DNA of 38,732 bases from an uncultured Lachnospiraceae bacterium (GTDB taxonomy: Bacteria > Bacillota > Clostridia > Lachnospirales > Lachnospiraceae), in assembly GCA_934320895.1 (NCBI GenBank), contig CAKRFY010000028.1, positions 1-38,732 of the forward strand, in the 5' to 3' direction. The position numbers and the translations under genes were made by a program. The notes under the pieces were generated by a model, which made no database searches, was not told the origin of the DNA, and worked only from the letters and a program-made list of their open reading frames with translations. Positions 16,411-25,064 of this stretch are shown here, piece by piece. Position 1 is the first letter of the stretch. Each line of letters starts with the position of its first letter.

Positions 16411-17571
16411 TTACTGTTTATCATAAGTTTCCAAAAAGCTGTGTTTAACTCCATCCTTTTTGTAAGCAACTATCGTTTTGAGATTTACATTTTCAACACT
16501 CTTAAATATGTTGCTCTCGATAAACGGATTTGTCTTTTTTAATTCCGCTATAAGATTTTTTATCTCCATTCTCTTTGACACTGTGCTGCCATCAGTTCTA
16601 CATGTTGTACATGTATCTGTAAATCGGCATGCACATTGTATGAAGTGAAGGTTATTGTAATCCCTCCAATGTTTTATATCATCCTCTCTTATAAGATACA
16701 TAGGTCTTATAAGTTCCATACCTTCAAAGTTCTGGCTGTGAAGTTTAGGCATCATTGTCTGTACCTGACCGCCGTAGAGCATTCCCATGAGTATTGTTTC
16801 TATAACATCATCATAGTGATGACCAAGTGCTATCTTATTGCATCCAAGTTCCTTTGCCTTATTATACAGATACCCCCTTCTCATCCTGGCGCATAGATAA
16901 CATGGCGATTTTTCAATCTCATACACCGCATCGAATATCGTTGACTCAAATACTGTTATCGGTATATCCATGAGTTTTGCATTGTTCTCTATCACTTTTC
17001 TGTTTGCCTCACTGTAACCAGGATCCATTACAAGAAATACAATCTCAAATTCAAATTTATTATGCCTTTTCAGTTCCTGAAACAGTTTTGCCATAAGCAT
17101 TGAGTCTTTTCCGCCTGATATACATACAGCTATCTTATCATGCTCTTTTACAAGTTCATAAGTATTTATCGCTTTGGCAAATTTGGAGAAAAGCTGTTTG
17201 TGGAATTTCTTTCTGATGCTTTTTTCTATATCATCTTTTCTGCTGCCATTCTCCTCTTTTTCTTCTTCAATTTTAATATTTTCAAGTATCCAGCCCGTAT
17301 ATCCGCCTTCCAGACTGTAAGCTTCTATCTGCTTTTCCTCTCTTAATCTTCCAGCACATTCAGCACTAAATACTCCTCTTGTACAGTATATAACGACTTT
17401 TTTTCCTGCCGATACTTCTTCTATCTTTTTGTCTATATCTTCTTCCGGTATATGAACAGCTCCCGGTATGATTCCATATCCTGCTGACGATTCGTCACGG
17501 ATATCAACAAGTACATAAGAATCCTTGTCCCATGTTTTTATGTCACTGTATTTTACATTTATATCATCCAT
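16411..17571 (-). CDS. Rhodanese domain fused to a TtcA-like tRNA thiolation PP-loop ATPase
   Basis: 386 residues. Residues 1-100 form a rhodanese domain, with active-site loop YCTRGVFS (Cys63) and a final LEGGYTGW. After an acidic linker, an adenylating PP-loop domain starts: ISGGKDSML (151-159), then CYLC (224/227), ALGHHYDD, and four cysteines at 313, 315, 321 and 324 (CACRFTDTCTTC). TtcA/TtuA proteins adenylate tRNA and transfer sulfur, often through a [4Fe-4S] cluster held by such cysteines. The fusion brings a persulfide carrier to the thiolase. Which tRNA base is modified cannot be decided. Its upstream ribosome site (AGGTAG) is weak. Confidence 0.85.
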   Translation of the reverse strand: MDDINVKYSDIKTWDKDSYVLVDIRDESSAGYGIIPGAVHIPEEDIDKKIEEVSAGKKVVIYCTRGVFSAECAGRLREEKQIEAYSLEGGYTGWILENIKIEEEKEENGSRKDDIEKSIRKKFHKQLFSKFAKAINTYELVKEHDKIAVCISGGKDSMLMAKLFQELKRHNKFEFEIVFLVMDPGYSEANRKVIENNAKLMDIPITVFESTIFDAVYEIEKSPCYLCARMRRGYLYNKAKELGCNKIALGHHYDDVIETILMGMLYGGQVQTMMPKLHSQNFEGMELIRPMYLIREDDIKHWRDYNNLHFIQCACRFTDTCTTCRTDGSTVSKRMEIKNLIAELKKTNPFIESNIFKSVENVNLKTIVAYKKDGVKHSFLETYDKQ

Positions 17572-17729
17572 TGTCTACCTATTCCTCACTTCTATTTTGT
17601 GTTTTGCCAATTTTCTAAAAAACGATACAGAATATACTTTCCCATATCTTATATATTTCCTGTTTCATATCAACAATAATTACATATTTTTGCTTTTATT
17701 TCAACATATTTATCTATTTAACAAACTTC

Positions 17730-19103
17730 TTACGCTTTTACCCGATAATTTTCCCTCGAAAATTCTTTCTTTATCATAACAAGAGATACTACCGCTGCAA
17801 GTCCGTCTGCTATAGGTCCTGCATACATTATTCCGTCTATTCCCATGATAAGCGGCAATACAATTACTAATGGAAGTAAAAATATTATCTGTCTTGTAAG
17901 TGACAAAAACATACCCCCCTTTGGTTTTCCAATTGCCGTAAGGAATGTTGATGTTATCGGCTGTAAGCAGTTTACACAGGTACAGAATAAAAATATCCTG
18001 AAATAATTTACCGCAAATGTATAGTAAGTCTCGTCACCTTTTCCAAATACCGATATGATCTGCCTTGGGAAAAACTGGAACATTATAAATGCTATGATAC
18101 ACATTGTAAATCCGCATACCATTGATTTTTTATAGGCACTTTTTACTCTGTCAAATTTTCTTGCCCCGTAATTAAAACTTGCGATAGGCTGAAGTCCCTG
18201 TGACAGACCTATCACAAATGAGAAAAACATCTGGTTTACTTTTGTTATGATACCGACACAAGCTACCGGTATGTCCTCACCATATACAGACAATGAGCCA
18301 TAATGCTTCAATGATTTATTTAAGATTATCTGTACTATCATCATAGCAACCTGATTACTGCACGGTGAGCCACCGAGTGCTGCTACTCTGCCTATATATT
18401 TTGCCCGTACGATAAGATGTTTTTTCTGAAGTTTTACTGTTTTATAGTGGAGCATATAAACAACTACAACAACGGCTGATACAAACTGGCCTATTATCGT
18501 TGCCAAAGCTGCTCCTGCCATTCCCATGTTCATTCCAAAAACAAATATCGCATCTAATATAGTATTTATTACTGCTCCAATAAGATTACATATCATTGCC
18601 ATATTCGGATTTCCATCAGCTCTTATAAGATGTCCTCCACCTGCTGTAAGGATGACAAGTGGAAATCCTATTGCTGTTATCCTTGTATATGTCATTGCAT
18701 AAGGGAGTACCTTATCTGATGAACCGAAAAATAAAAGCATCGGTTCTAAAAATATTTCACTCACTATGCACAAAACAAGTCCGCACAAAAATAACATTGC
18801 GGCTGCATTTCCAATGTAATATGCCGCTGTTTTCTTATCTCCTGCTCCCATCGAGAGATTAAATGCAGACGCACCGCCTATTCCAAACAACAATGCTATG
18901 GCGATACACGTTATCGATAATGGAAATGATATGCTTGTTGCCGCATTTCCAAGCGAACCTACTGCCTGTCCGATAAAAAACTGATCTACAATATTATATA
19001 ATGCTGTTACAAGCATAGCAATTATACTCGGTACTGAAAATTTTACCAGTAATTTATTTATCGGAAGTACCTCCAGTGGATTTTCTTTTTTTACTTCACT
19101 CAT
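17730..19103 (-). CDS. MATE-family efflux transporter
   Basis: 457 residues with about twelve hydrophobic segments. The N-terminal pattern LPINKLLVKFSVPSIIAMLV, then LYNIVDQFFIG, is typical of multidrug/oligosaccharide exporters driven by Na+ or H+ (NorM/DinF-like branch common in Firmicutes). The second half repeats it with GLSQGLQPIASFNYGARK. I place the start at 19103, where ATG has TAAGGAGG upstream; a longer frame to 19208 would translate the structured leader and lacks a family match. Substrate unknown. Transcription starts after the terminator of the DUF1275 gene, through a leader with two hairpins. Confidence 0.9.
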   Translation of the reverse strand: MSEVKKENPLEVLPINKLLVKFSVPSIIAMLVTALYNIVDQFFIGQAVGSLGNAATSISFPLSITCIAIALLFGIGGASAFNLSMGAGDKKTAAYYIGNAAAMLFLCGLVLCIVSEIFLEPMLLFFGSSDKVLPYAMTYTRITAIGFPLVILTAGGGHLIRADGNPNMAMICNLIGAVINTILDAIFVFGMNMGMAGAALATIIGQFVSAVVVVVYMLHYKTVKLQKKHLIVRAKYIGRVAALGGSPCSNQVAMMIVQIILNKSLKHYGSLSVYGEDIPVACVGIITKVNQMFFSFVIGLSQGLQPIASFNYGARKFDRVKSAYKKSMVCGFTMCIIAFIMFQFFPRQIISVFGKGDETYYTFAVNYFRIFLFCTCVNCLQPITSTFLTAIGKPKGGMFLSLTRQIIFLLPLVIVLPLIMGIDGIMYAGPIADGLAAVVSLVMIKKEFSRENYRVKA

Positions 19104-19142
19104 TTTATTCCTCCTTAATATTGTCAAACTGATATCGCAGCA

Positions 19143-19235
19143 TATCAGAAGGGAGCCATCCCCTCCTGATACAAACAAATCCCTGCCCACGCTTATTGCT
19201 CTACGCAATAGAAGTGTGGGACTTTCCTGATAGTA
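19143..19235 (-). promoter_or_regulatory. Structured 5' leader of the MATE gene
   Basis: On minus, two hairpins follow each other. The first pairs CCCAC with GTGGG and TATTGC with GCAATA around GTAGA (19186-19220). The second pairs ATCAGGAGGG with TCCCTTCTGAT around a short loop (19143-19170). ATCAGGA also occurs 5' of the first hairpin, and GTCCC/GGGAT could pair across it. It matches no riboswitch class I can name. The ribosome site is 30 bases further on. Confidence 0.5.
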
Positions 19236-19246
19236 TTAAAGTAACG

Positions 19247-19289
19247 GAAAAATATGCGTAAATCCACTTAAACTCGGATTTACGCATAT
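19247..19289 (-). terminator. Intrinsic terminator of the DUF1275 gene
   Basis: A perfect 14-base stem, ATATGCGTAAATCC with GGATTTACGCATAT (19252-19265 and 19276-19289), has a 10-base loop and, on minus, five Ts immediately after it. Confidence 0.9.
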
Positions 19290-19383
19290 CGCTACTCAGT
19301 TATTTTATACTTGTGTGAAATACTACACTTTTTTAATTACATCTTTTATATAATAAAAAACTTTTCTATTTACTAATCTATCC

Positions 19384-20088
19384 CTACGCTGTCGTTTTTA
19401 CTCCTAATATCATTCTGAATATTCCAGATAACATTCCCTGTTCAGCTGCTACCATTATAAATGCCGCTGCCACTGCCACAAGTCCAAGCCATGAAGATCT
19501 TATACCAAATGACTGATTAGCCAAAAATTCACAGGCAACTCCAATATGATATGTAAGAAGTACACTTCCGTAAAATTTTGCCTTATGGCTGAATTTTTTG
19601 TCATGACTACAAAGGTACTCAACTCCTGCCATAGTAAACTGCTTCAGATTGTTTGTAGAAAATATCGTCGAACAGTTATATCCATAAACTCCAGAAAATG
19701 AAGTCCATTGCACCGCTGCCGCAAAAAATATCGGATACAGTGATAACATAATATCCATATCTTTAGGGAAAAATCCAATTATTATAAATGCAAGTGCGTC
19801 TACAACAACTGCAAGATAATGAACACTTATCTTTGTAACTTTTGGCCATATAACAGCAAGCGTAACACCCGCCATATAAATCGCCACACCTCCAAGCCTT
19901 ATAAAAAGATCTAAAAAGTTTGTCCCGACTATACTCATAGCTACATGAATAAGATTTGCAGTCTGCGCATTTCCAAATACATCTGCCCTGTTTAAAAGTG
20001 CATACGCTCCGATATAGCCTCCTATAAATGCCATCGTACAATGTAAGCATTTGCGAAAATCATCTGATACTTCACTCTCACTGTTCAT
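19384..20088 (-). CDS. DUF1275 (YoaK-type) membrane protein
   Basis: 234 residues with six or seven hydrophobic segments. The family pattern is clear: an N-terminal helix followed by GGYIGAYALLNRADVFGNAQTANL, split here as GGYIGAYALL and FGNAQTANL, and later FSGVYGYNCSTIFSTNNLK. The family resembles permeases but its substrate is unknown. ATG 20088 has GAGG eight bases upstream; an in-frame start at 20127 is less likely. It is a single gene with its own terminator. Between it and tadA (20089-20304) there is only an AT-rich palindrome (TTTTTTGTTA/TAACAAAAAA, 20131-20155) and a duplicated tadA tail. Confidence 0.88.
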   Translation of the reverse strand: MNSESEVSDDFRKCLHCTMAFIGGYIGAYALLNRADVFGNAQTANLIHVAMSIVGTNFLDLFIRLGGVAIYMAGVTLAVIWPKVTKISVHYLAVVVDALAFIIIGFFPKDMDIMLSLYPIFFAAAVQWTSFSGVYGYNCSTIFSTNNLKQFTMAGVEYLCSHDKKFSHKAKFYGSVLLTYHIGVACEFLANQSFGIRSSWLGLVAVAAAFIMVAAEQGMLSGIFRMILGVKTTA

Positions 20089-20264
20089 TTTTGTGCCTCG
20101 ATTCTCTGACTTTGATATTTTTATCAATCATTTTTTGTTAAATCATAACAAAAAAGATAGCAAAATTAAGTCTTTGTTCTATTTCACTTCATAAAATTAA
20201 GCGGCTATATTATAGCAGAGCATTTTTTCATTGTCAAACCTGCACATAAACTATTTCAAAAAAA

Positions 20265-20341
20265 TTCAGGCGTTGTTCTCCTCTCATACAGTTCATTAAA
20301 ACTTTCAGGCGTTTTTCTTTTTCCTCTCACGCAGTTCCTTG
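20265..20341 (-). repeat. Partial duplication of the tadA 3' end
   Basis: The end of tadA (20304-20341, minus, ending AACGCCTGA) is repeated in degraded form 39 bases further downstream (20265-20297). Both contain CAGGCGTT, TCTCA and CAGTTC in the same order on plus. It looks like a small tandem duplication of the last 11 codons plus the stop. Confidence 0.55.
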
Positions 20342-20775
20342 AAAAAATTCTTCATCATCAACTGACACTCTTCCTGTAAAACACCGTCAACAGAATCCAC
20401 CTGATGATTAAATTCCTTTATCTGAAACATATTTAAGATACTGCCTGCACAACCTGCCTTTGGATTCATCGCACCTATAACAACTTTAGGAATCCTTGCC
20501 TGCACGATTGCTCCTGCACACATAGGACATGGCTCTAATGTCACATACATTGTACATTCCTCAAGCCTCCAGTCACCGAGCACCTTGCTTGCCTTTTTAA
20601 TCGCAGATATCTCGGCATGACCAAGGGTACTATGAAGCTTATTGCGCTTATTATAACCTCTCGCAATGATCTTTTCATCATGCACTATAACACAGCCAAT
20701 AGGCACTTCATCTATCAAAGCAGCCTTATTCGCCTGTTTCAGTGCTTCCCTCATATATTTCTCATCAATATTCAT
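20305..20775 (-). CDS. tadA: tRNA-specific adenosine deaminase TadA
   Basis: 156 residues from ATG 20775, one base after the glycosylase stop. TadA deaminates A34 to inosine in tRNA-Arg(ACG). The zinc deaminase motifs are present: HAE at 53-55 (GHAEISA) and PCPMC at 82-86 (Cys83, Cys86). MREALKQANKA and EVPIGCVIV are typical N-terminal features. Further in-frame upstream ATGs would overlap the glycosylase and are not needed. It is the third gene of a chemoreceptor-glycosylase-tadA operon, a grouping with no evident functional link. Confidence 0.93.
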   Translation of the reverse strand: MNIDEKYMREALKQANKAALIDEVPIGCVIVHDEKIIARGYNKRNKLHSTLGHAEISAIKKASKVLGDWRLEECTMYVTLEPCPMCAGAIVQARIPKVVIGAMNPKAGCAGSILNMFQIKEFNHQVDSVDGVLQEECQLMMKNFFKELRERKKKNA

Positions 20776-20776
20776 T

Positions 20777-21631
20777 CTATCTACTCTTTCTTTTATAAAA
20801 AAATGCATACTGCTGATAAATACCCGCATATTTATGGCTCATCCAGGCTGGTTTTACTCCGCCGTACTCTTCATCTATTATCCTTTTCATCCACACATCT
20901 ATCGGGCACGCATCAAGATGATGGAGTCCAAAAAGACTTATGCAGTTTGCTACTTTTTTTCCTATTCCCTTATGTTCCATAAGCATTTTCATACTTTGCT
21001 CGTAATCGCATTTTCTTAAGTTTTCAAAAAAATCATTGTTTTCATGCTCATACTCACACATAAGCCATATATACTCATCACGATAGCCAAGTCCAAGTTC
21101 ACTAAGACTTTCCCTTCCACCGTTTTTCTCAATATTCAAAAGATGTGGAAATCCGTATATCACATCTTCACTTCCCGTAACTTTGCCATTTTTTCTTTCA
21201 GCCTGAAAATTGTCGGCTTTTGTGCAGATTACAGACTTATATCTGTCACATACGGCTTCTATCCCCTTTTTTATTCGTGGAATATTATTGTTCTGTGATA
21301 TTATATATGAGATTATCATTTCCCACAATTCCTGATTTAATATCCTGATCCCGCTTCCATAAGCTGCTGCTTTTTTAAGAAATGTATCATTGTCATCTAT
21401 CTCTTCTATGATCCTGCCATAGTCAAGTTCCAGATCAAAATAATGTTTCCAGATTGTTTCATATTCTTCTTCTGTGCATGAAAATTCAAATCTTTCTCCT
21501 GACTGCATGACAGTCACACAATGGTCATAAGCAGGAATCAGATATTTTCCCTCATCAAGCTTTCTCCATCTAAAGCACTGTCCTGATTCTGCTATCTGTT
21601 CTAAATCAAAGTTTTTAATATTTTGTATCAT
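20777..21631 (-). CDS. 8-oxoguanine DNA glycosylase (OGG1-like, HhH-GPD)
   Basis: A 284-residue base-excision glycosylase/AP lyase of the OGG1/AlkA superfamily. The OGG N-terminal domain starts with [10 protein letters not shown]. The helix-hairpin-helix GPD motif is [15 protein letters not shown] with catalytic lysine K226 and aspartate D245 (ACPIDVW), equivalent to human Lys249 and Asp268. The usual His after PVDVH is Trp here. It removes oxidised guanine opposite C. The start overlaps the chemoreceptor gene by 17 bases and the stop is one base before tadA. Confidence 0.9.
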   Translation of the reverse strand: MIQNIKNFDLEQIAESGQCFRWRKLDEGKYLIPAYDHCVTVMQSGERFEFSCTEEEYETIWKHYFDLELDYGRIIEEIDDNDTFLKKAAAYGSGIRILNQELWEMIISYIISQNNNIPRIKKGIEAVCDRYKSVICTKADNFQAERKNGKVTGSEDVIYGFPHLLNIEKNGGRESLSELGLGYRDEYIWLMCEYEHENNDFFENLRKCDYEQSMKMLMEHKGIGKKVANCISLFGLHHLDACPIDVWMKRIIDEEYGGVKPAWMSHKYAGIYQQYAFFYKRKSR

Positions 21632-23423
21632 AAGAATTTTCCAGCCTTATATCATTATTATAGTTGTCTGACATACCACGATCTGGTATATAGTTCATCT
21701 GCTTTATGTTTTTACTCATATTTCCATATTCCAAAGATATGTCTTTTTCACCTTTTATCTTAAATCTTCCAAGTGTATTTTCAAGTCCCCTTGCCTGACC
21801 TGACAATTCCTCACTTGCAGATGCACACTCCTCACTCGTAGCTGAGTTTGTCTGTACTACCTGTGATACCTGCGTAAGTGCATCGTCAATCTGAGAAGTT
21901 GCTGCTGCCTGCTCATTTGAAGCACTTGATATATTAGCACTTAAATCTGTTATCTTTTCTATTATATTAGATATAACTTCAAGAGCCTTTTCTGTATCAC
22001 TGGCAAGAGCTGAACCATGTTTCACTTTTACAATGGAATCCTCTATCAGTTCTGCTGTCTGACGTGATGCTTCTGCTGAACGTCCTGCAAGGTTTCTTAC
22101 TTCCTCTGCTACTACTGCAAAACCTTTTCCCTGTTCTCCCGCTCTTGCAGCTTCTACCGTTGCATTAAGTGCAAGTATGTTTGTGTTAAAAGCTATATCA
22201 TCTATAACCTTGATTATTTTCTGTATATTTTCTGATGATTCATTTATCTCCTTCATAGCAACGATCATCTCTCTCATGCATCTGTTTCCTTCATCCGCAT
22301 CACTCTTTGCTCTGATAACTATATCATTTACCTCAGATGCTTTTTTAGCATTATCCTTTGTCTTATTTGCAATATCAGTAACCGAAGCTGATATCTGCTG
22401 TATTGCACTTGCCTGCTCAGATGAGCCCTGCGCAAGTGTCTGGCTTGCTGATGCAATCTGCTCTGAACCGTTTTCTATCTGTCCTGCCGCATTTCTTATC
22501 TTAGAAAAAGCTGTATTGTTGTCTTCTATAAGCCTTAATATTGCATTTCCCACGATATCATTTTCCGATGCTGGCTGATATGAAACAGTGAGATTTCCAT
22601 CAGATATCTGTTTTAAGACTTCCGCCTGTTTTTTAAGATTGTCAGTCATCATCTGAAATCCATCAACTAATGCTCCAACTTCATTGTCAATTTTAGATGG
22701 TGTGATACTAACATCAACATCACCTGCAGAAACCTTCTTTGCAACTCCTGCAAGTTCAACAATAGGATTGCGTATCGTTGTTTTAATAAACCAAAATGCA
22801 ACACACGCATTAAGTAATGCTAAGAGCATTATAACAGCAACAAAATAATCACCTGTTTTATTCTGCTTGGTAACATAATCCTGCTTTTTCTGTGCATACT
22901 TATCTATTTCTTTTATAAGTTTTTTAATATTTTCTTCCGCCTTATCAGCACTCTTTACACCATTGTCAACAAGATAATTTCTCGCATCCTGAATCTTTCC
23001 TGAATCAAAATATTCCAGACATTTTTCTGCATCATTGAAATACGTGTCTATATTATTCTTTACATTTTCATATAATGCCTTTGTTGCAGAATCTTTGAGG
23101 TCGCCTTTTACCTCTGCCATATAATCATTTACTGTACTTTTTGCTTCCTCAATCTTGCTTTTTGATGCTTCTATATTTACATCATCTCCGACATACATAT
23201 ACAGTATATTTCTAAGCTGAACTTTAACATTCTGGAATTGTGCAAAACCCATTGCCAGCTCTCCCTGCGTTTCACCATAGTTTTCATAAAGTTCGGTTTC
23301 AGTCTCAACAGAATTGTTTCTCATAAGATATCCGCACGCTCCGACAATGAACAAACTTAACATCATAAGTCCAAGTGTCATAACAAGCTGTGTTCCGACT
23401 GTTATTTTACTTTTTTTCTTCAT
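21615..23423 (-). CDS. Methyl-accepting chemotaxis protein with 4-helix-bundle sensor
   Basis: 602 residues from ATG 23423 (GGAGGG eight bases upstream). TM1 lies in [20 protein letters not shown]. An extracytoplasmic four-helix-bundle domain (4HB_MCP type, rich in K/E/D/Y) spans about 35-195. TM2 is [16 protein letters not shown], followed by a HAMP domain ([20 protein letters not shown]). The long cytoplasmic signalling coiled coil has the conserved hairpin [20 protein letters not shown]. It ends in a short linker without the NWETF pentapeptide for CheR/CheB. It controls CheA in chemotaxis; the ligand is unknown. Confidence 0.93.
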   Translation of the reverse strand: MKKKSKITVGTQLVMTLGLMMLSLFIVGACGYLMRNNSVETETELYENYGETQGELAMGFAQFQNVKVQLRNILYMYVGDDVNIEASKSKIEEAKSTVNDYMAEVKGDLKDSATKALYENVKNNIDTYFNDAEKCLEYFDSGKIQDARNYLVDNGVKSADKAEENIKKLIKEIDKYAQKKQDYVTKQNKTGDYFVAVIMLLALLNACVAFWFIKTTIRNPIVELAGVAKKVSAGDVDVSITPSKIDNEVGALVDGFQMMTDNLKKQAEVLKQISDGNLTVSYQPASENDIVGNAILRLIEDNNTAFSKIRNAAGQIENGSEQIASASQTLAQGSSEQASAIQQISASVTDIANKTKDNAKKASEVNDIVIRAKSDADEGNRCMREMIVAMKEINESSENIQKIIKVIDDIAFNTNILALNATVEAARAGEQGKGFAVVAEEVRNLAGRSAEASRQTAELIEDSIVKVKHGSALASDTEKALEVISNIIEKITDLSANISSASNEQAAATSQIDDALTQVSQVVQTNSATSEECASASEELSGQARGLENTLGRFKIKGEKDISLEYGNMSKNIKQMNYIPDRGMSDNYNNDIRLENSYDTKY

Positions 23424-23716
23424 AATTGTACCCTCCAATTCAGTTATCAGGCAGAAAATGTTATACTTAAAACATATATGTTCAACTGCTCTTCATTACA
23501 ACCCGTACATATAATAAATGATAACATAAATATTATACATAATACTTTTTTTGTTCACACATATAGCATTTATTTTCACCGTTTGTTGTAAAATGTACGA
23601 AACATAGCAGTAACACGCTCCTAAACATTATATCCACTATACAACTATACAATATAAAGAAAGGAAAATCCTGTACATCCGCATATTTTATATGCATTTT
23701 GCAGGTACATAAAGAT
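23424..23716. promoter_or_regulatory. Divergent intergenic region with a possible sigma-D-like promoter
   Basis: This 293-base gap separates the chemoreceptor (minus) and glycosyltransferase (plus). On minus, TTAA (complement of 23467-23470) and GCCTGATAA (complement of 23444-23452) are 14 bases apart just before the chemoreceptor ribosome site. They resemble the flagellar sigma-D/sigma-28 pattern TAAA-N15-GCCGATAA but with one inserted T. No clear promoter for the plus gene was found. Confidence 0.3.
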
Positions 23717-24880
23717 ATGAATATTTTGATATACCGCTGGAACTCCTACAACCAAAAGGATGTAGAAAACTCTTTTATATACGCAGACTGCTCCTGCAGC
23801 TATTTTACTGAAACAATTTCTAACTACGAAAATGATGAACTTTTCTGTGAAAAGCTTGCTGATAAACTAAAAAATAATAATTTTGATTTCTGCTTTTCAA
23901 TAAATTATTTTCCACTTATCGCCCGCGTATGCCATGATACAGGCACTCTATACGTATGTTGGAACTGTGATGCACCTTTACTTGCAATGTATCACAATTC
24001 AGTCTTTTTTGATACAAATATCATTTTTGAATTTGACTACTCAAATTATTCAATATTCAAGAGCATGGGCGTTAAAAATATCTTTTATCTTCCTCTTGCC
24101 TCAAATGTCAGAAGATACCAAAATATTCTGCCTCCAAAAAACTGCCCTGATTACGATATTTCTTTTATAGGAAGCCTTTATGAAAAAAATTCATATGATA
24201 ACATCAGAAACAGGCTTCCTGATTATCTGTATGGTTATCTTGATGGGGCAATATATGCACAGACACAGGTCTCTGGAGGAAATATCCTTGAAAGTCTCCT
24301 CACTCCCGAAATATGCAGTATGCTTGAAGATATAACTGAGTACAATAAAAGTGATGATTCTTTTGTTACGACAAAAAAACTTTTTGCAACGACAGTACTT
24401 GGTTTTAAATCAGCATCAGTAATGCGTATAAATAACTTAAATATGCTTTCAAAAAATTTCATCCACCATGTACATCTTTTTACAAACAGTGATGCCTTTG
24501 ATATACCACTTATAAATGTACATGAAGCTGTTGATTATATAAATGAAATGCCGTTTGTTTTTAATGCCAGCAAAATAAATCTCAATATGACTATTCCAAA
24601 TATCTCATCGGGTATATCATTGCGTGTCTGGGATATACTAAGCTGCCGTGGCTTTCTTATGACTGATTTCAGACCTGAACTTTTAAATTTCTTCAAGCCT
24701 GATGAAGATATTGCAATATATGAAACATCAGAGGAACTCATCGACAAAACTGCCTTTTATCTGGAACATGATAAACTCCGCGATAAATGCATCAAAAATG
24801 CTTATGCAAAAATAGTGAATCATAACACATGTGATATACGTATAAGCAATCTACTTGAAATAGTGCGAAGGTTTGTCTAG
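23717..24880 (+). CDS. CgeB/DUF3880-type glycosyltransferase
   Basis: 387 residues. MNILIYRWNSYNQKDVEN begins a Rossmann-like DUF3880 domain. GTLYVCWNCDAPL, NIIFEFDYSNYSIFK and YDISFIGSLYEK follow. The C-terminal part, SSGISLRVWDILSCRGFLMT and then DEDIAIYET...EELIDK, is a Glyco_trans_1_2-type donor-binding half. Such proteins often glycosylate flagellin or cell-surface polymers; placement next to a chemoreceptor is compatible with flagellar glycosylation (inference). I use ATG 23717 with AGG 11 bases upstream; a TTG frame to 23699 is possible. It is one of only two complete plus-strand genes. Confidence 0.8.
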   Translation: MNILIYRWNSYNQKDVENSFIYADCSCSYFTETISNYENDELFCEKLADKLKNNNFDFCFSINYFPLIARVCHDTGTLYVCWNCDAPLLAMYHNSVFFDTNIIFEFDYSNYSIFKSMGVKNIFYLPLASNVRRYQNILPPKNCPDYDISFIGSLYEKNSYDNIRNRLPDYLYGYLDGAIYAQTQVSGGNILESLLTPEICSMLEDITEYNKSDDSFVTTKKLFATTVLGFKSASVMRINNLNMLSKNFIHHVHLFTNSDAFDIPLINVHEAVDYINEMPFVFNASKINLNMTIPNISSGISLRVWDILSCRGFLMTDFRPELLNFFKPDEDIAIYETSEELIDKTAFYLEHDKLRDKCIKNAYAKIVNHNTCDIRISNLLEIVRRFV

Positions 24881-24894
24881 TGTACCGTACACTA
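24878..24894. repeat. Perfect 17-base palindrome over a stop codon
   Basis: TAGTGTACCGTACACTA is symmetrical around the central C; its first three bases are the TAG of the glycosyltransferase. No T run follows, so it is not a classic terminator. It could be a protein-binding site or part of a weak hairpin. Confidence 0.5.
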
Positions 24895-24965
24895 TCACTT
24901 TACTTATAACAGTACTTGCTTAAAATTTCTTATATGATAAAATTGTATAGACATAGTTTTTATAT

Positions 24966-25001
24966 GCAAGTAGCGGAGCGGATTGCGAATATCCGCTTGA
25001 C
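24966..25001 (-). repeat. Small palindromic intergenic repeat, copy 2
   Basis: The reverse complement contains GTCAAGCGGATATTCGCAAT then CCGCT, which matches copy 1 at 12855-12892 except for one base (C against A) in the loop. Here it lies in the leader of the M29 aminopeptidase, downstream of a possible TTGCTT/TAAAAT promoter (24916-24943). Confidence 0.75.
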
Positions 25002-25064
25002 TTTTAACTTATAACCTATAAAAGGAAATAGTCAGAAAAATTTTCACAAAGAAATGAGGTAAAT

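Noticed and set aside
19143..19235. Known riboswitch class (guanidine, preQ1, THF, ZTP)
   Set aside because: The hairpin loops and conserved motifs of these classes are not present; kept as an unassigned structured leader.
19763..20050. 95-codon Cys/Tyr-rich minus frame
   Set aside because: Out-of-frame shadow inside the DUF1275 gene.
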